This document shows, one piece after another, positions 26,314-35,620 of a stretch of DNA of 64,000 nt. Location of the stretch: NCBI GenBank assembly GCA_019721075.1, contig JAHEAD010000011.1:27987-91986 (forward strand), read 5' to 3'. Numbering within the stretch: position 1 is the stretch's first letter; each line of letters starts with the position of its first letter. Below the pieces are notes generated by a model. That model was not told where the DNA came from, did no database searches, and saw only the letters and a program-made list of their open reading frames with translations. The DNA is from Candidatus Sysuiplasma jiujiangense (GTDB taxonomy: Archaea; Thermoplasmatota; Thermoplasmata; Sysuiplasmatales; Sysuiplasmataceae). The translations under genes and the position numbers were made by a program.

Positions 26314-26799
26314 GGCCCGTCCTCAGTGGGTTACGGTTTATATTGCTTTCAGTCAGTTTATCACTTCCGCAGATTTGTCCCTCGGCTATTCGGCGTTATA
26401 ATGGCCTGCCGCACTGACATTTCAATTCAATTTCAGTCAGTGAGACATCCGCCGGAGCTCCGCAGGATTTGGCAATCACTGCTGAAGATGCCAATATACA
26501 GATCCTGACATGCGAGACCGACGCCTTAACAAGTGCCAGTGCACAGTTAACAAGCTCGATCCTCACTGCAACCGCACAGCGAGCTGTTTTCGGATATGAA
26601 TTCCTGTTTCTGCAATGGTTTATTTTTAAGTAAAAAATCCGTTGCAGCCATCGTACTGATATCTGTTAATCCAGCATCCATTCTGTTTCACCGGAAACGA
26701 ATACATCCATGGCAGTGAGCATACAGAGGCTCCAGGTATCGGATGCTCACACTTCAATGAGACAGGAAAAATTGTGAGAGAATCGACAGGATGCGGCAA
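26314..26799. other. Intergenic, nothing recognised
   Basis: About 490 bp between two convergent or tandem minus-strand genes. Frames are short and no repeat, RNA or promoter stands out beyond an A/T-rich GGTTTATTTTTAAGTAAAA near 26616. Confidence 0.4.
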
Positions 26800-27498
26800 C
26801 TACACAGAGAGTATCGCCCAGCGCAGCCCGACATCGGATCCGCATTCAATGTGTGCGAAGGTTGTAAACAGCTTACCCCATTCAGCATCTGTTATCTGAC
26901 TGACGCCCTCAACTGAAATTCGCGATACCCTGATGTATGCCGATCCTCCGGGCCTGAGTATCCTACCGATTTCACGGACCACCAAATCCCTTCTGTTCGT
27001 GCAGCAGAGCACATTGTTGCAGAGCACAAAATCGACAGTTCCCGATTCAATGAAACTGAGGTCATGCGCGGCAGATGTGTGCATCCTGACTCTTTTCCTG
27101 GATGCCTCACCGAGATTTGCCAGTGTCTTTCCTGTCATTTCCGGATTCAAATCCGTTGCATAAACCATACCGCCGGTGCCCACAAGCTCCGACAAAAGTG
27201 AGGTGTAGTTGCCGTTCCCGCATCCGATATCGGCTACCGTGTAACCTTCATGGACATGCGCTCGTATGACTTTCTCTGTTTCGGATGAGATGCGACGCTG
27301 ATAACCGTCAGCGCAATCGGAACAGCAGAAATAATGATCCATTCCTTCGATGCGGCTGATGAATGCATCCTTCCCTTTGAATCTGCATCCGCATCCGTCT
27401 TCGCATTCGAAATCATTCTCCGGCCTGAAGGCATTGTTCGATAAGCTGTCATCACCTGAGAACGGTTTCCTGAGCTTTTCCACATCAATCACCTGCAA
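26800..27498 (-). CDS. SAM-dependent methyltransferase with N-terminal metal-binding Cys motif
   Basis: A 232-residue two-part protein. The N-terminus has a TRASH/YHS-like metal-binding pattern: CEDGCGC (Cys32, 36, 38) and YFCCSDC (Cys58, 59, 62). From about residue 85 it is a class I methyltransferase (VADIGCGNGNY, then VYATDLNPEM and a post-motif FVLCNNVLCC). The C-terminus is short. The combination suggests a metal- or metalloid-responsive methylation step, for example of arsenic, but that is inference. Confidence 0.72.
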   Translation of the reverse strand: MQVIDVEKLRKPFSGDDSLSNNAFRPENDFECEDGCGCRFKGKDAFISRIEGMDHYFCCSDCADGYQRRISSETEKVIRAHVHEGYTVADIGCGNGNYTSLLSELVGTGGMVYATDLNPEMTGKTLANLGEASRKRVRMHTSAAHDLSFIESGTVDFVLCNNVLCCTNRRDLVVREIGRILRPGGSAYIRVSRISVEGVSQITDAEWGKLFTTFAHIECGSDVGLRWAILSV

Positions 27499-27689
27499 GG
27501 CTCCTGATTGTTTCCGGGAGAGAAATTCAGGAACGTACTCAATTCAACTCATTGGACTATTTATATTTCGTTTTGGCAGGAGGACAGCCCAAGATTGGTC
27601 CGATGCGCAAAATCTGTCAGATATGTTATAAAGAGGAATTCGCATTTCGGGTTCTGTGACGAATGTCAGTATGACGCGTAACGGAAGCG

Positions 27690-28226
27690 GTGACTGAATT
27701 GAAACTGAAAGACATAATGAGTACAGAGCTGATAACAATAGAGGAAGATGAATCTGTTTTCGCAGCCGTAAAGAAGATGCTGGACAACAAGATTTTCGGG
27801 CTCGTTGTGATAAACAGCGAAGGTATTCCGAGCGGCCTGCTCAGCGAAAGGAGTCTAGTCAAGCGTTTCATTCTCAGGAACAGGAAACCCGAGGAGGTGC
27901 CGGTAAAAGCCGTGATGAGAAGGCCGGTGCCATCGGTGCCGATTTCGCTTCCTCTAAGCAAGGTTGCGGAGTATCTCGTCCAGAACGGACTGGAGAGAAC
28001 GACAGTCACTGACGGCGGCAAAATAGTCGGGTATGTCACGCTGACCGACATGTCGAGGTATCTTTCAAGGCAGAAAATATGGGATGTGCTGAAGTCGCAC
28101 AGGACTTCCGACTTTATTTATTTCTGCCCGAAATGCGGGACAGGACACCTTAACCCTGTTTACGGGGAACATGGTGACATAAAAGTGTTTTCATGCGACA
28201 ATGTGCAATGCAATTACCAGGAATAA
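27690..28226 (+). CDS. CBS-domain pair with C-terminal zinc ribbon
   Basis: A 178-residue cytoplasmic protein. Two CBS motifs cover residues 5-60 (LKDIMSTELITIEEDESV, GLVVINSEGIPSGLLSERSLV) and 70-130 (VKAVMRRPVPSVPISLPL). They are followed by a zinc ribbon, FCPKCGTGHLNPVYG and CDNVQC. CBS pairs sense adenine nucleotides; the ribbon suggests nucleic acid or protein contact. The start is GTG 27690. A probable TATA lies near 27625 (TGTTATAAAG). Confidence 0.75.
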   Translation: MTELKLKDIMSTELITIEEDESVFAAVKKMLDNKIFGLVVINSEGIPSGLLSERSLVKRFILRNRKPEEVPVKAVMRRPVPSVPISLPLSKVAEYLVQNGLERTTVTDGGKIVGYVTLTDMSRYLSRQKIWDVLKSHRTSDFIYFCPKCGTGHLNPVYGEHGDIKVFSCDNVQCNYQE

Positions 28227-28385
28227 GCGCGCGATTCGATAGCGGACAGCAGAATACCGATTCGTCTTGACTGGACTCTGTTTCCTGTCTGAAACGGAGA
28301 TGGCACAGTAGAAGGCGTCTGTTGCCCGTATACCCCCCCTGAATTTGCATAAAGGGAATCAAGTCTGAACCTCTATGCCGTCAAG

Positions 28386-29186
28386 TCAATTCCGTTTTAG
28401 CGACACGCCTGTCGTTGCAGATTCTATATAAGTCCTGAAATCCGGCTGCTCTTTGTGGAATTTCCGCCATGCCATGTTCCTGTCGATGTCGTCAGAAATC
28501 AGGATACCGGAGGGTTTCAGATGCCTGGAAGCCCAACGGTATTCGTTCAGCATATGCGCTTCGGCGTGCCAGGAATCGTGTATGAATATGTCCGGTGTTT
28601 CGTTTATTTCCTCAAGCATTTTAATTGAATCTCCAGTGATTACCTTCCAGTTGTCCCTCAATTCATACGGGACAAGCCAGCCTGGAGCGAGCTTCGAACC
28701 GCAAACATCCACTTCATCAGCGATTTCGACACTTATCAGCTTACCGCCGGAATTAAGCCTCAGCGCCTCGAGTATAATCCGTGCGGAATAACCATGTGCG
28801 ATTCCTGTCTCCACAATCAGGTGAGGTTTGAATTTACGTACGAGCATGAATGTAATGCCGTGTGTTCCCTGCAAATTCCACAGATCCGGCACCCATTTCC
28901 TGCATTTTTCTTCAAGTTTGGAATATATCTCCACACCTACGGAGTGCAGAGCTGAAAGGTCGTCCCTTGAATAACACTCTTTCCGGTGGGACCAGTAATA
29001 ATAGCTTATCATCATCCAGGCTGCGCCGATTGGCAGCGATTCGAAGTGCGAACCGTCCTTGAAACAAATGTCCAATTCGCTAAAGCCGTCTTCTGAAAAC
29101 TTGCTGAGACTCCGGATTGTTCTGAGCGGATTTCTCACAGACGATAGTACATATCTGGATTTTTTGAAATTTGCCCGGACGGTCAT
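28386..29186 (-). CDS. Class I SAM methyltransferase of glycan cluster (cephalosporin hydroxylase-like)
   Basis: A 266-residue methyltransferase. The SAM-binding part is LIVETGIAHGYSARIILEAL near residue 120, with the acidic loop LISVEIAD, then DIFIHDSWHAEAHMLNEY and GILISDDID. This order matches the methyltransferase_24/cephalosporin hydroxylase-like group common in surface polysaccharide loci. It opens the 28-35 kb glycosylation region. The acceptor is unknown. Confidence 0.7.
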   Translation of the reverse strand: MTVRANFKKSRYVLSSVRNPLRTIRSLSKFSEDGFSELDICFKDGSHFESLPIGAAWMMISYYYWSHRKECYSRDDLSALHSVGVEIYSKLEEKCRKWVPDLWNLQGTHGITFMLVRKFKPHLIVETGIAHGYSARIILEALRLNSGGKLISVEIADEVDVCGSKLAPGWLVPYELRDNWKVITGDSIKMLEEINETPDIFIHDSWHAEAHMLNEYRWASRHLKPSGILISDDIDRNMAWRKFHKEQPDFRTYIESATTGVSLKRN

Positions 29187-29569
29187 TTTCGAAGGGATGT
29201 GGCGGATTATATTTATAAATTAAGTTGGCGGTGATTGAATTCATATGCGACAAAATAACTTATCCGGATGCTTTGTTAGGAACAGCATTGAACGCTCCCT
29301 TCCGCTGATTTACGTAATCTGCCCTGCATATTGTTGTTTTTGAGTTCAAGCCGATAGGCATATCCAAATAGCAGATTGACAACAAATGCTATTTTGGCAG
29401 CCATGCTATACCAGTCACTGAAGTGCATGTAGAATGCAGCGAGATAAGACATTCTCAACGGACAGCACCACATCTATACCATGTAACAAACAAATGCCCG
29501 GTATCGCTATGCCAACCCGCTAAAAGCAGTAGCACAATTAATATAAGATTCACAATTTCCCCATTCAGG
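29187..29569. other. Intergenic, nothing recognised
   Basis: About 380 bp between the divergent methyltransferase and first glycosyltransferase genes. Promoter-like A/T stretches are TTATATTTATAAATTAAG (about 29206-29224), serving the minus-strand gene, and ATTAATATAAG (about 29536-29546), serving the plus-strand gene. Confidence 0.45.
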
Positions 29570-30556
29570 ATGAATACCAAGCGGTCTGAGTTTACTCCCT
29601 TTATTACAGTAATAATCACTGCGTATAACCGAATGGAATTTGTCATGCGGGCGATTGAGTCCGTATCTGAACAGACCTTAAGCAGAGATTTTTTTGAAAT
29701 TCTTGTGGCAAGAAACTTCAGCGACGATGAGATCGACAGATTCGCAGTCAACAATGGAGCCAGGCTGATCGGTCTTCCTCAATGCTCAATCGGAGAAATG
29801 ATGCAGCTTGGCTTAAATGATGCAAGGGGTTCTCTGATATGCTTTCTTGATGATGATGATTTGTTTTCGAAGGATAAATTGAAACGTGTTTACGATACAT
29901 TTTCTAAATTCCCTGATGTCGGATTCTACAAGCATCAGTTCGAATATATAGACACCGCCGGGAACAGGCTGCACAGGCTCACGGAAGAGAGACATATCTC
30001 AAACTTCAAAGGAGCTGAATATTTTTTGATCCGCGATTCAGAAAAACTTTCGAAAATCTCTCAATATTCATTGATCGGCCCTGACATGAACATCAGTACC
30101 ATGTGCATAAGAAAGGATGTCTTATCGAGCGTCAGAAACTATCTGGAAAGTGTGACCTTTCTTTCCGATACTTTTTTGCTGGCGGCATCTTTGATATCAC
30201 CCTATTCACTTTTTTTTGACAGTGCTTCATTGTCTAGCTATCGTGTCCACAGTAAAAGCACATCGAGACAGAGAAGGCCTTATCACTCCAATCCTGATAT
30301 GGAAATGATATTGGAGATGATGGCGTCCCGGGGAAAAAGTGAGTTTGCATTCTTCTACAGGCAAAAGGAAGCTGTTGGAAAAATAATCGCGCTGATTGAA
30401 ATGCAGAAAAGCAACAGAGTTGAAATGATTAAATTGCTGTTCAATTTTCTTTCCAGCAAGACTTTGCATGATCCAAAATCTGAGCTGTGGGCAGCAAAAT
30501 TAGCGATCCTTTATCTGTTCAGTCCGAAAGCAGCTCTTCGGATCAAGAACAGATGA
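29570..30556 (+). CDS. GT2 family glycosyltransferase (paralogue 1)
   Basis: A 328-residue GT-A fold enzyme that transfers a sugar from a nucleotide-sugar to a glycan acceptor. It starts with FITVIITAYNRMEFVMRAIESV and has LICFLDDDDLFSKDKL, where the DxD metal motif is an unbroken run of four Asp. YRVHSKSTSRQRRP is near residue 270. ATG 29570 is chosen over 29423 because the fold starts there and a TATA lies about 30 bp before it. It is related to the next two glycosyltransferases. Confidence 0.8.
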   Translation: MNTKRSEFTPFITVIITAYNRMEFVMRAIESVSEQTLSRDFFEILVARNFSDDEIDRFAVNNGARLIGLPQCSIGEMMQLGLNDARGSLICFLDDDDLFSKDKLKRVYDTFSKFPDVGFYKHQFEYIDTAGNRLHRLTEERHISNFKGAEYFLIRDSEKLSKISQYSLIGPDMNISTMCIRKDVLSSVRNYLESVTFLSDTFLLAASLISPYSLFFDSASLSSYRVHSKSTSRQRRPYHSNPDMEMILEMMASRGKSEFAFFYRQKEAVGKIIALIEMQKSNRVEMIKLLFNFLSSKTLHDPKSELWAAKLAILYLFSPKAALRIKNR

Positions 30557-30883
30557 CAGTGAGAACCGGATGCCGAACATCATGAATACCTTCTAGTGGC
30601 CTGGCATATTACCCTGACATCCAGCACCTGTAAAAGTGGTTTGACATTGTGTGTTACCCTTTAATTATATGAACACAAGCTATCCCTTTTTCGGGAATCA
30701 AATGCAGTTCTTGCATTCGGCCAGTACCCGCTTCGGCAAGTTGTTCTTTAGCAGTCATAATGACGATAATGGAAGCCGAAGGGGAAACGGCATTCCGACT
30801 GGTGCATCCTTAATAAGCAGGTAAATGATTTGAAATGGAAATATCTGAAACAGTGAACCCGCAGTAAAGAAGAGGAGACCGCT
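30557..30883. other. Intergenic, nothing recognised
   Basis: About 330 bp between two related glycosyltransferase genes. A TATA-like TTAATTATATG (about 30661) may be the promoter of the downstream gene, which would leave a leader of about 200 nt. Confidence 0.4.
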
Positions 30884-31915
30884 TTGATTTCCGTTATCAT
30901 AACCGCATACAATAGAGAACGTTTCTTGCTTTCAGCCGTAAAATCAGTTTTGAACCAGAGTACGGACAGAAGTAAATATGAAATAATCGTCGTCAAAAAT
31001 TTTTCGAACAAGGAAATCGACAGCTTTCTGGCAGCAAATAACGTGATACAAGGACTTACAGGCGACGTCTCAATAGGGGAGCAGCTATTAACCGGTCTCA
31101 ACCTGTCAAAGGGAAGTATAATAAGTTTCCTGGATGACGACGATGTCTTTTCAAAAGACAAGCTGTTGTATATAGAAAGGTACTTTGATGAAGATCCTGA
31201 AATCGTCTACTGCCATAACAGCTACTATTCAATAGACGATGATTCGAATGCGTTGAGTATGGAGTTGAGTTCTCAGGTCAGGGAAGGATTGTACCTTAAG
31301 GTTAGTTCAGACGGGAGGATAGAACTAAAACCTCGGCCTCAGGTAAGGCTGAAAGAATACGAGTTGCTCTTCAATCTAAGCTGCGTATCTGTGAGGCGTG
31401 AGATAATGGAAGACGTGAAAGCGTTTCTGCCGCAACTGATTGACGGCACGGATCATTTTGCTTATTATGCGGGCCTGAGATCTCAGGGGAAAATGTTTTT
31501 CAGCGAGAAAAAACTGACCGGTTACAGAATTCACAGAAGCACATCAAACATGTTTTCTTCAGGGGAATCGCTTGACACGATAAGGGAACTGACAGGCACA
31601 CTCTTCGGAAACCCCAACCATTACTCACGGCTGATACTGCGAATGGTCAGGGGAACAGTGCTGGAAAGCAGAATCCGTTGCAAGTTACTGGAAGAAAAGA
31701 TGGTGATCCGCTCTCAGCAGAGAGATGATGCGCCAAAGGCGACAATAGAAGATGCTTTTCGCTATGTTTTATGTGGAAGTCGGGAATTCGGCCGGTTTTC
31801 GGCGTACGATGCTGGCAAAAGACTTGTTTTTTCAATGCTGGTCTTCCTGACTGGTAAATACTCAGGCTATTTGTACAACTTTTACAGAAGAGCATCAAGG
31901 CTGAAGAGAATTTAG
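30884..31915 (+). CDS. GT2 family glycosyltransferase (paralogue 2)
   Basis: A 343-residue GT-A enzyme. ISVIITAYNRERFLLSAVKSV opens the fold, and IISFLDDDDVFSKDKL is the metal site. TGYRIHRSTSNMF corresponds to YRVHSKSTS in paralogue 1. The start is TTG 30884, supported by a GAGGAGA ribosome site 6-12 bp before it and by the lack of any earlier fold. The C-terminus contains a hydrophobic stretch (LVFSMLVFLTGKYSGYLYNF) that may contact the membrane. Confidence 0.8.
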   Translation: MISVIITAYNRERFLLSAVKSVLNQSTDRSKYEIIVVKNFSNKEIDSFLAANNVIQGLTGDVSIGEQLLTGLNLSKGSIISFLDDDDVFSKDKLLYIERYFDEDPEIVYCHNSYYSIDDDSNALSMELSSQVREGLYLKVSSDGRIELKPRPQVRLKEYELLFNLSCVSVRREIMEDVKAFLPQLIDGTDHFAYYAGLRSQGKMFFSEKKLTGYRIHRSTSNMFSSGESLDTIRELTGTLFGNPNHYSRLILRMVRGTVLESRIRCKLLEEKMVIRSQQRDDAPKATIEDAFRYVLCGSREFGRFSAYDAGKRLVFSMLVFLTGKYSGYLYNFYRRASRLKRI

Positions 31916-31943
31916 AGTGTGAAGGTGTTCAAAATAACACAAC

Positions 31944-33053
31944 TCATGAACCTGAGTGCCTGGGGCTGTTTGCTTTTAGGTGTTGAAACTGGAGGTAATA
32001 GAGAAACCTGATCTGCCGGGGAAAAAACAGATAAGCGAGTGACGATAGAGTAAAACTTGCGGCGTTAAACAATTTATCCGGACGCGCCTCATGCGAAATC
32101 AGGTACCTGACTGTTTCTGCCAAATTCTCAGTGACCTCCTTCTTTCTGGGATTTCTGTCGAATATATATCCCCACTGGCGGTACCTGAGCATATCCCAGA
32201 GTGCGGCTCCCCTCAAGTCTCGACATTTCATTATAGATGATATCAGCCTGAAGTCAGTTGACCTTTTCAGAAAAAATTTGCTCCTCTCATACATAAAAAA
32301 ATGGTAGCCTGCATCCGCTGTTTTGCTTAAACTTCCGGAATGGATGGTAACGAATGTCAATTTCCTCTTCTCAAGTATGACAGAATGCATGGAGTCGACT
32401 GCACAGAAAATAATGAACCAGTCAGGTGTGTTATTATTCATTGACAACTCTGTAAGATACGGGAGCAGTAAATTCCTGCGAACGGCAATCGAGCTTGAGT
32501 TGGCATCTGCCATCAGAACATTGATATGCTCATACACTCTGCTGTGCAGTTCGGTTGTACTTTCGAAAGTGCTTACTCCAGAGGAGTATCCTGAGTCGCC
32601 TGAAACCTTGCTGTTTTCCTCATACACAAAATAATGCCCATTCAGATACAATCCCGCATCGGGATGTTTTTCGAAGGCTACGTATATCTTTTCCAATCGC
32701 TCCTTGTCATAGTAATCGTCATCCTCAAGAAAGGTGACCACAGTTCCTCTTGCAACTTTAATTCCTTCAGAAAATTTCATGCCCACATTCTGAAATTCTT
32801 CGTCACCAAGAATAATACTGAAGAGTTTTGATTCCTTTGCCATCTCTTCAATTTCCTGATCTGCATAGTCCTTTACCACAATAATTTCGAACAAATGCCT
32901 GCTGAGTGTCTGAAAATTGAGAGATTTTATCGCGTTCAGGAGAAATTCCTTCCGGGTATGATAGGATACAACAATCACTGAGATAACTGGTTGTTCATTA
33001 TTGCCATAGCGCATTTTTAGCGACCTCATCATATTGATACGGTCATTTGCCAA
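31944..33053 (-). CDS. GT2 family glycosyltransferase (paralogue 3)
   Basis: A 369-residue GT-A enzyme, opposite strand to the other two. It shows PVISVIVVSYHTRKEFLLNAI, then QTLSRHLFEIIVVKDYADQEI, and VVTFLEDDDYYDKERL as the metal site. The phrase QTLSR..FEI.V is shared with paralogue 1. The C-terminal FTLSSLAYLFFPRQIRFLYYL is hydrophobic. In-frame ATGs at residues 8, 9 and 14 are alternative starts. Confidence 0.78.
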   Translation of the reverse strand: MANDRINMMRSLKMRYGNNEQPVISVIVVSYHTRKEFLLNAIKSLNFQTLSRHLFEIIVVKDYADQEIEEMAKESKLFSIILGDEEFQNVGMKFSEGIKVARGTVVTFLEDDDYYDKERLEKIYVAFEKHPDAGLYLNGHYFVYEENSKVSGDSGYSSGVSTFESTTELHSRVYEHINVLMADANSSSIAVRRNLLLPYLTELSMNNNTPDWFIIFCAVDSMHSVILEKRKLTFVTIHSGSLSKTADAGYHFFMYERSKFFLKRSTDFRLISSIMKCRDLRGAALWDMLRYRQWGYIFDRNPRKKEVTENLAETVRYLISHEARPDKLFNAASFTLSSLAYLFFPRQIRFLYYLQFQHLKANSPRHSGS

Positions 33054-33275
33054 TCGCGGAAATCATATTTATCAAAATCCTCTCCGCAATGTGTCAGTTC
33101 AGGCATCAGTTTTCTTAAAACAGCCGGTTCTTAATAAAAGGAACAGCATAAGCGCCGCTTAGCCAGGGCCCGTGCCCGCTAAATGTCCTGTTTGCTGTCA
33201 CCCTACAAACGCCTCTAATTTATGTGAATACGCTACACCCCAAAGTTATACCATCCGACTGCAAAGCAAACCAAT

Positions 33276-34106
33276 TCATCTACCGTGTGCGTTCTGCTCG
33301 TTCTTAATGAAATCTATTACAAGTCTGATGCCCTGCTTAATGTCTATGAATTCAGTCAATGCCGGATTCTTTGCAACCAGCTTCCTGGCTGTCTCTATAA
33401 CATCCGGCTGCAGCTGTATCTCCAGGCTGCCATCACCAACTTCTTCGCGAATCAGTTCCGCAAGCTCAAGAATGCTTGTCCCCACGCCAGTTCCAACTTC
33501 ATAGCTACCAGGTTTGAACCTGCCTGCAACAGAAGAAGAAAGGAACTTTACAACATCCGTCACGTAAACAAAATCTCTTACGTCCTGGCCATCGCCAAGC
33601 ACGACTATTGGTCCGCCCTGCAGCGCCATTTTCGAAAACAGGTACACTCCGCCCTTACGGCTTCCGGAGCCATAAATATTGAAAAATGTAAGATCGAAGG
33701 CTTTCAATGAATACAGCTTGCGGTAGAGATTAATCCATTCGACTGACTGTTTCTTCGAAAGAGAATAGGGATTTGAAGGATTTGAAGCTGAACCCGAAGA
33801 CGGGAACATGAAAACAGAATCCCATTTCCTGGAAAGCTCGAGGAATTTCAGCGTAAGCGAAAGATCGTCCTCGAAATATTCGTGCGGCCTTTCCACAGAT
33901 TTACGTATGAGGCCCCGGGCAGCAAGATGTATGACGTAATCGAAAGGCTCTTCCGGAAGTTTGTCACCAATATCATAGCCTGCAACTGTGTAGGATTTAG
34001 AGAGTTCAGTGAAGAGGTGCGAACCTATGAAGCCTTTGTGGCCTGTTATCAATACCTTCAAACTATCGATCACTTGCAATTCAAGCCCTCTAAAATAACT
34101 TTGCAC
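33276..34106 (-). CDS. NAD-dependent sugar epimerase/dehydratase (short-chain, extended type)
   Basis: A 276-residue nucleotide-sugar modifying enzyme. LKVLITGHKGFIGSHL is the Rossmann motif, VIHLAARG the following strand, and YSLSKKQSVEW holds the catalytic YxxxK. FNIYGSGSRKGGVYLF is the substrate region. It is short for the family (about 310 usual), mainly at the C-terminus. The exact start is uncertain; the fold begins near residue 15 and a GTG at residue 12 also follows a GAGGG site. Confidence 0.78.
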   Translation of the reverse strand: MQSYFRGLELQVIDSLKVLITGHKGFIGSHLFTELSKSYTVAGYDIGDKLPEEPFDYVIHLAARGLIRKSVERPHEYFEDDLSLTLKFLELSRKWDSVFMFPSSGSASNPSNPYSLSKKQSVEWINLYRKLYSLKAFDLTFFNIYGSGSRKGGVYLFSKMALQGGPIVVLGDGQDVRDFVYVTDVVKFLSSSVAGRFKPGSYEVGTGVGTSILELAELIREEVGDGSLEIQLQPDVIETARKLVAKNPALTEFIDIKQGIRLVIDFIKNEQNAHGR

Positions 34107-34302
34107 CGCATCTGCGTTTCGTCTGAATCCAAGGAGCCGCCGAAAATGAGTTTGGGTTCACCTCTGCTGACTCGACCTGTAGCCTCGTTGAATCGTCTTC
34201 GCCTGAATCTCGCTTTGAAAGGCAATCGATACCAATATAGCAAATGTGTGAATTGCCTGATCTCCGTTGGCGGAAGAAGAAAACGCAAATACCGGGCGCA
34301 AA

Positions 34303-35127
34303 ATGACGATCGGCGTAGACATAGCAGTGCTGAATGATCCGAAGCTCTTTGACACGTTGAACTCAATGCGTGAACAGTCGTTGAAACCTGAACTCGTTCT
34401 GATTGCTGACGGAGGCTCTCCCTCAGAATATATCGAAAAGATAAGAAATGATTTTTCCGATCTTCCATTGAACATTGCAATACTTCCCGGTTCGCACATA
34501 ACGACCAAGAACGCCTCCATCGATCACATTACAACAGACATTGTTGCGTTCCTTGATTCGGACGAGGTTGCTCCGCGGGAATGGCTAGCAACAATCTCAA
34601 AGCCGATCGTTGAGGGAAAGGCAGACTTTACCGGCGGACCGACCAGACCTCCAGGGGAACCCAGGAACAGCATAGAACGCTATTACAATGAACTCGAGAG
34701 AAGGATATACGAAGGAGACGTTGAACAGGACGTTGTCTACATGCCGCTTGGAAATACGGCATGGAAAACTTCTCTCCTGAAACACCTCAGGTTTGACCGG
34801 CGGATTGTTTTCAGGGGAGGTGCGCCGGACTATGACCTGGAAATGCGGGCGGTTGATGCAGGATACAGGGGATTATTCGTCAGAGATGCATGGGTATATC
34901 ACAACAAGGGCACCGTGAAGGGTTACCGAGCACTCGTGAAGCACAGGTACAGGTATCTGGTGGGAGCAGCCGTTGTGATGATCAAGAACGGGAGGTTGAG
35001 GAAGAGGGCGGGTGAAAAGCGAACAATGATAAAGATGCCTTTCGCCTATGTGGAGGAACTGATGAAACCGATTGCACTTGTTCATGCGTTTATTTACTGG
35101 GAATTTGTTGTGAAGAGGAAGGAATAG
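34303..35127 (+). CDS. GT2 family glycosyltransferase (AglE/GlcG-like)
   Basis: A 274-residue GT-A enzyme distinct from the three paralogues. MTIGVDIAVLNDPKLFDTLNSM starts the fold, IVAFLDSDEVAPREWL is the DxD site, and FRGGAPDYDLEMRAVDAGYRG is the acceptor-site ED-like motif. ATG 34303 is preferred; an upstream TTG at 34267 is possible. The C-terminal LMKPIALVHAFIYWEFVVKRK suggests a membrane-contact helix. Likely builds a surface or lipid-linked glycan. Confidence 0.78.
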   Translation: MTIGVDIAVLNDPKLFDTLNSMREQSLKPELVLIADGGSPSEYIEKIRNDFSDLPLNIAILPGSHITTKNASIDHITTDIVAFLDSDEVAPREWLATISKPIVEGKADFTGGPTRPPGEPRNSIERYYNELERRIYEGDVEQDVVYMPLGNTAWKTSLLKHLRFDRRIVFRGGAPDYDLEMRAVDAGYRGLFVRDAWVYHNKGTVKGYRALVKHRYRYLVGAAVVMIKNGRLRKRAGEKRTMIKMPFAYVEELMKPIALVHAFIYWEFVVKRKE

Positions 35128-35239
35128 AATGTGAAGGAGCCACAGAGTGTTTTATTGCGATGTGGAATATCACCTTCAGACCAAGCAACAATTTATAAAC
35201 ATTGAGAGTTTCGTCAGCAACCACACTCAGGGTTACTGC

Positions 35240-35347
35240 ATGAAGAGAAGTTCACGCGTATGGAAGAAGCGAGGCAAGATGCGCTGGAAGTGGCGAAAGA
35301 AGAGGATGAGGAGAAGGAAGAGAGCCCAGAAGATGAGGAAACGATAA
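35240..35347 (+). CDS. rpl41e: Ribosomal protein eL41 (short basic protein)
   Basis: A 35-residue protein, almost wholly Lys, Arg, Trp and Met. Its end MRWKWRKKRMRRRKRAQKMR strongly resembles the 25-residue eL41, a single helix at the subunit interface. ATG 35240 is chosen because a TATA-like TTTATAAAC lies about 45 bp upstream; the internal ATG 35279 would give a 22-residue product nearer the usual length. It directly precedes tRNA-Trp. Confidence 0.6.
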   Translation: MKRSSRVWKKRGKMRWKWRKKRMRRRKRAQKMRKR

Positions 35348-35372
35348 ACACCTTAGTTCAATTTCATTACCA

Positions 35373-35547
35373 GGGGGTTTGGGGTAGTCCGGTATCCTTG
35401 CGGGCTCCAGTGAAGTCAAACACCTGATACCTCCTGGCAGCGGATGAATTGTTCCTTTAACTGACGGAAGGATGATGAAATACTGGAGCGATGAGCTGCC
35501 TGAAGTGGAGGTACCCGCTGATGTGGGTTCAAATCCCACAACCCCCA
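35373..35547 (+). tRNA. tRNA-Trp (CCA) with a 102-nt C/D-box-containing intron
   Basis: Cloverleaf with acceptor GGGGGTT/AACCCCC, T arm GTGGG-TTCAAAT-CCCAC, anticodon stem GCGGG/CCCGC, anticodon CCA at 35407-35409. The intron (35411-35512) lies after position 37. It holds C/D-type elements: GGATGAA (35442), CTGA (35461), ATGATGA (35472) and CTGA (35500), enclosed by ACCTCC/GGAGGT. In other Euryarchaeota the tRNA-Trp intron is a guide for methylation of the same tRNA. Confidence 0.92.
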
Positions 35548-35620
35548 TGCAGAAAGAAGTATCTACCCTTCATCATATAATCTGCCGCATTCTGGAAATA
35601 GAAACCATTGCAGGAATAAA

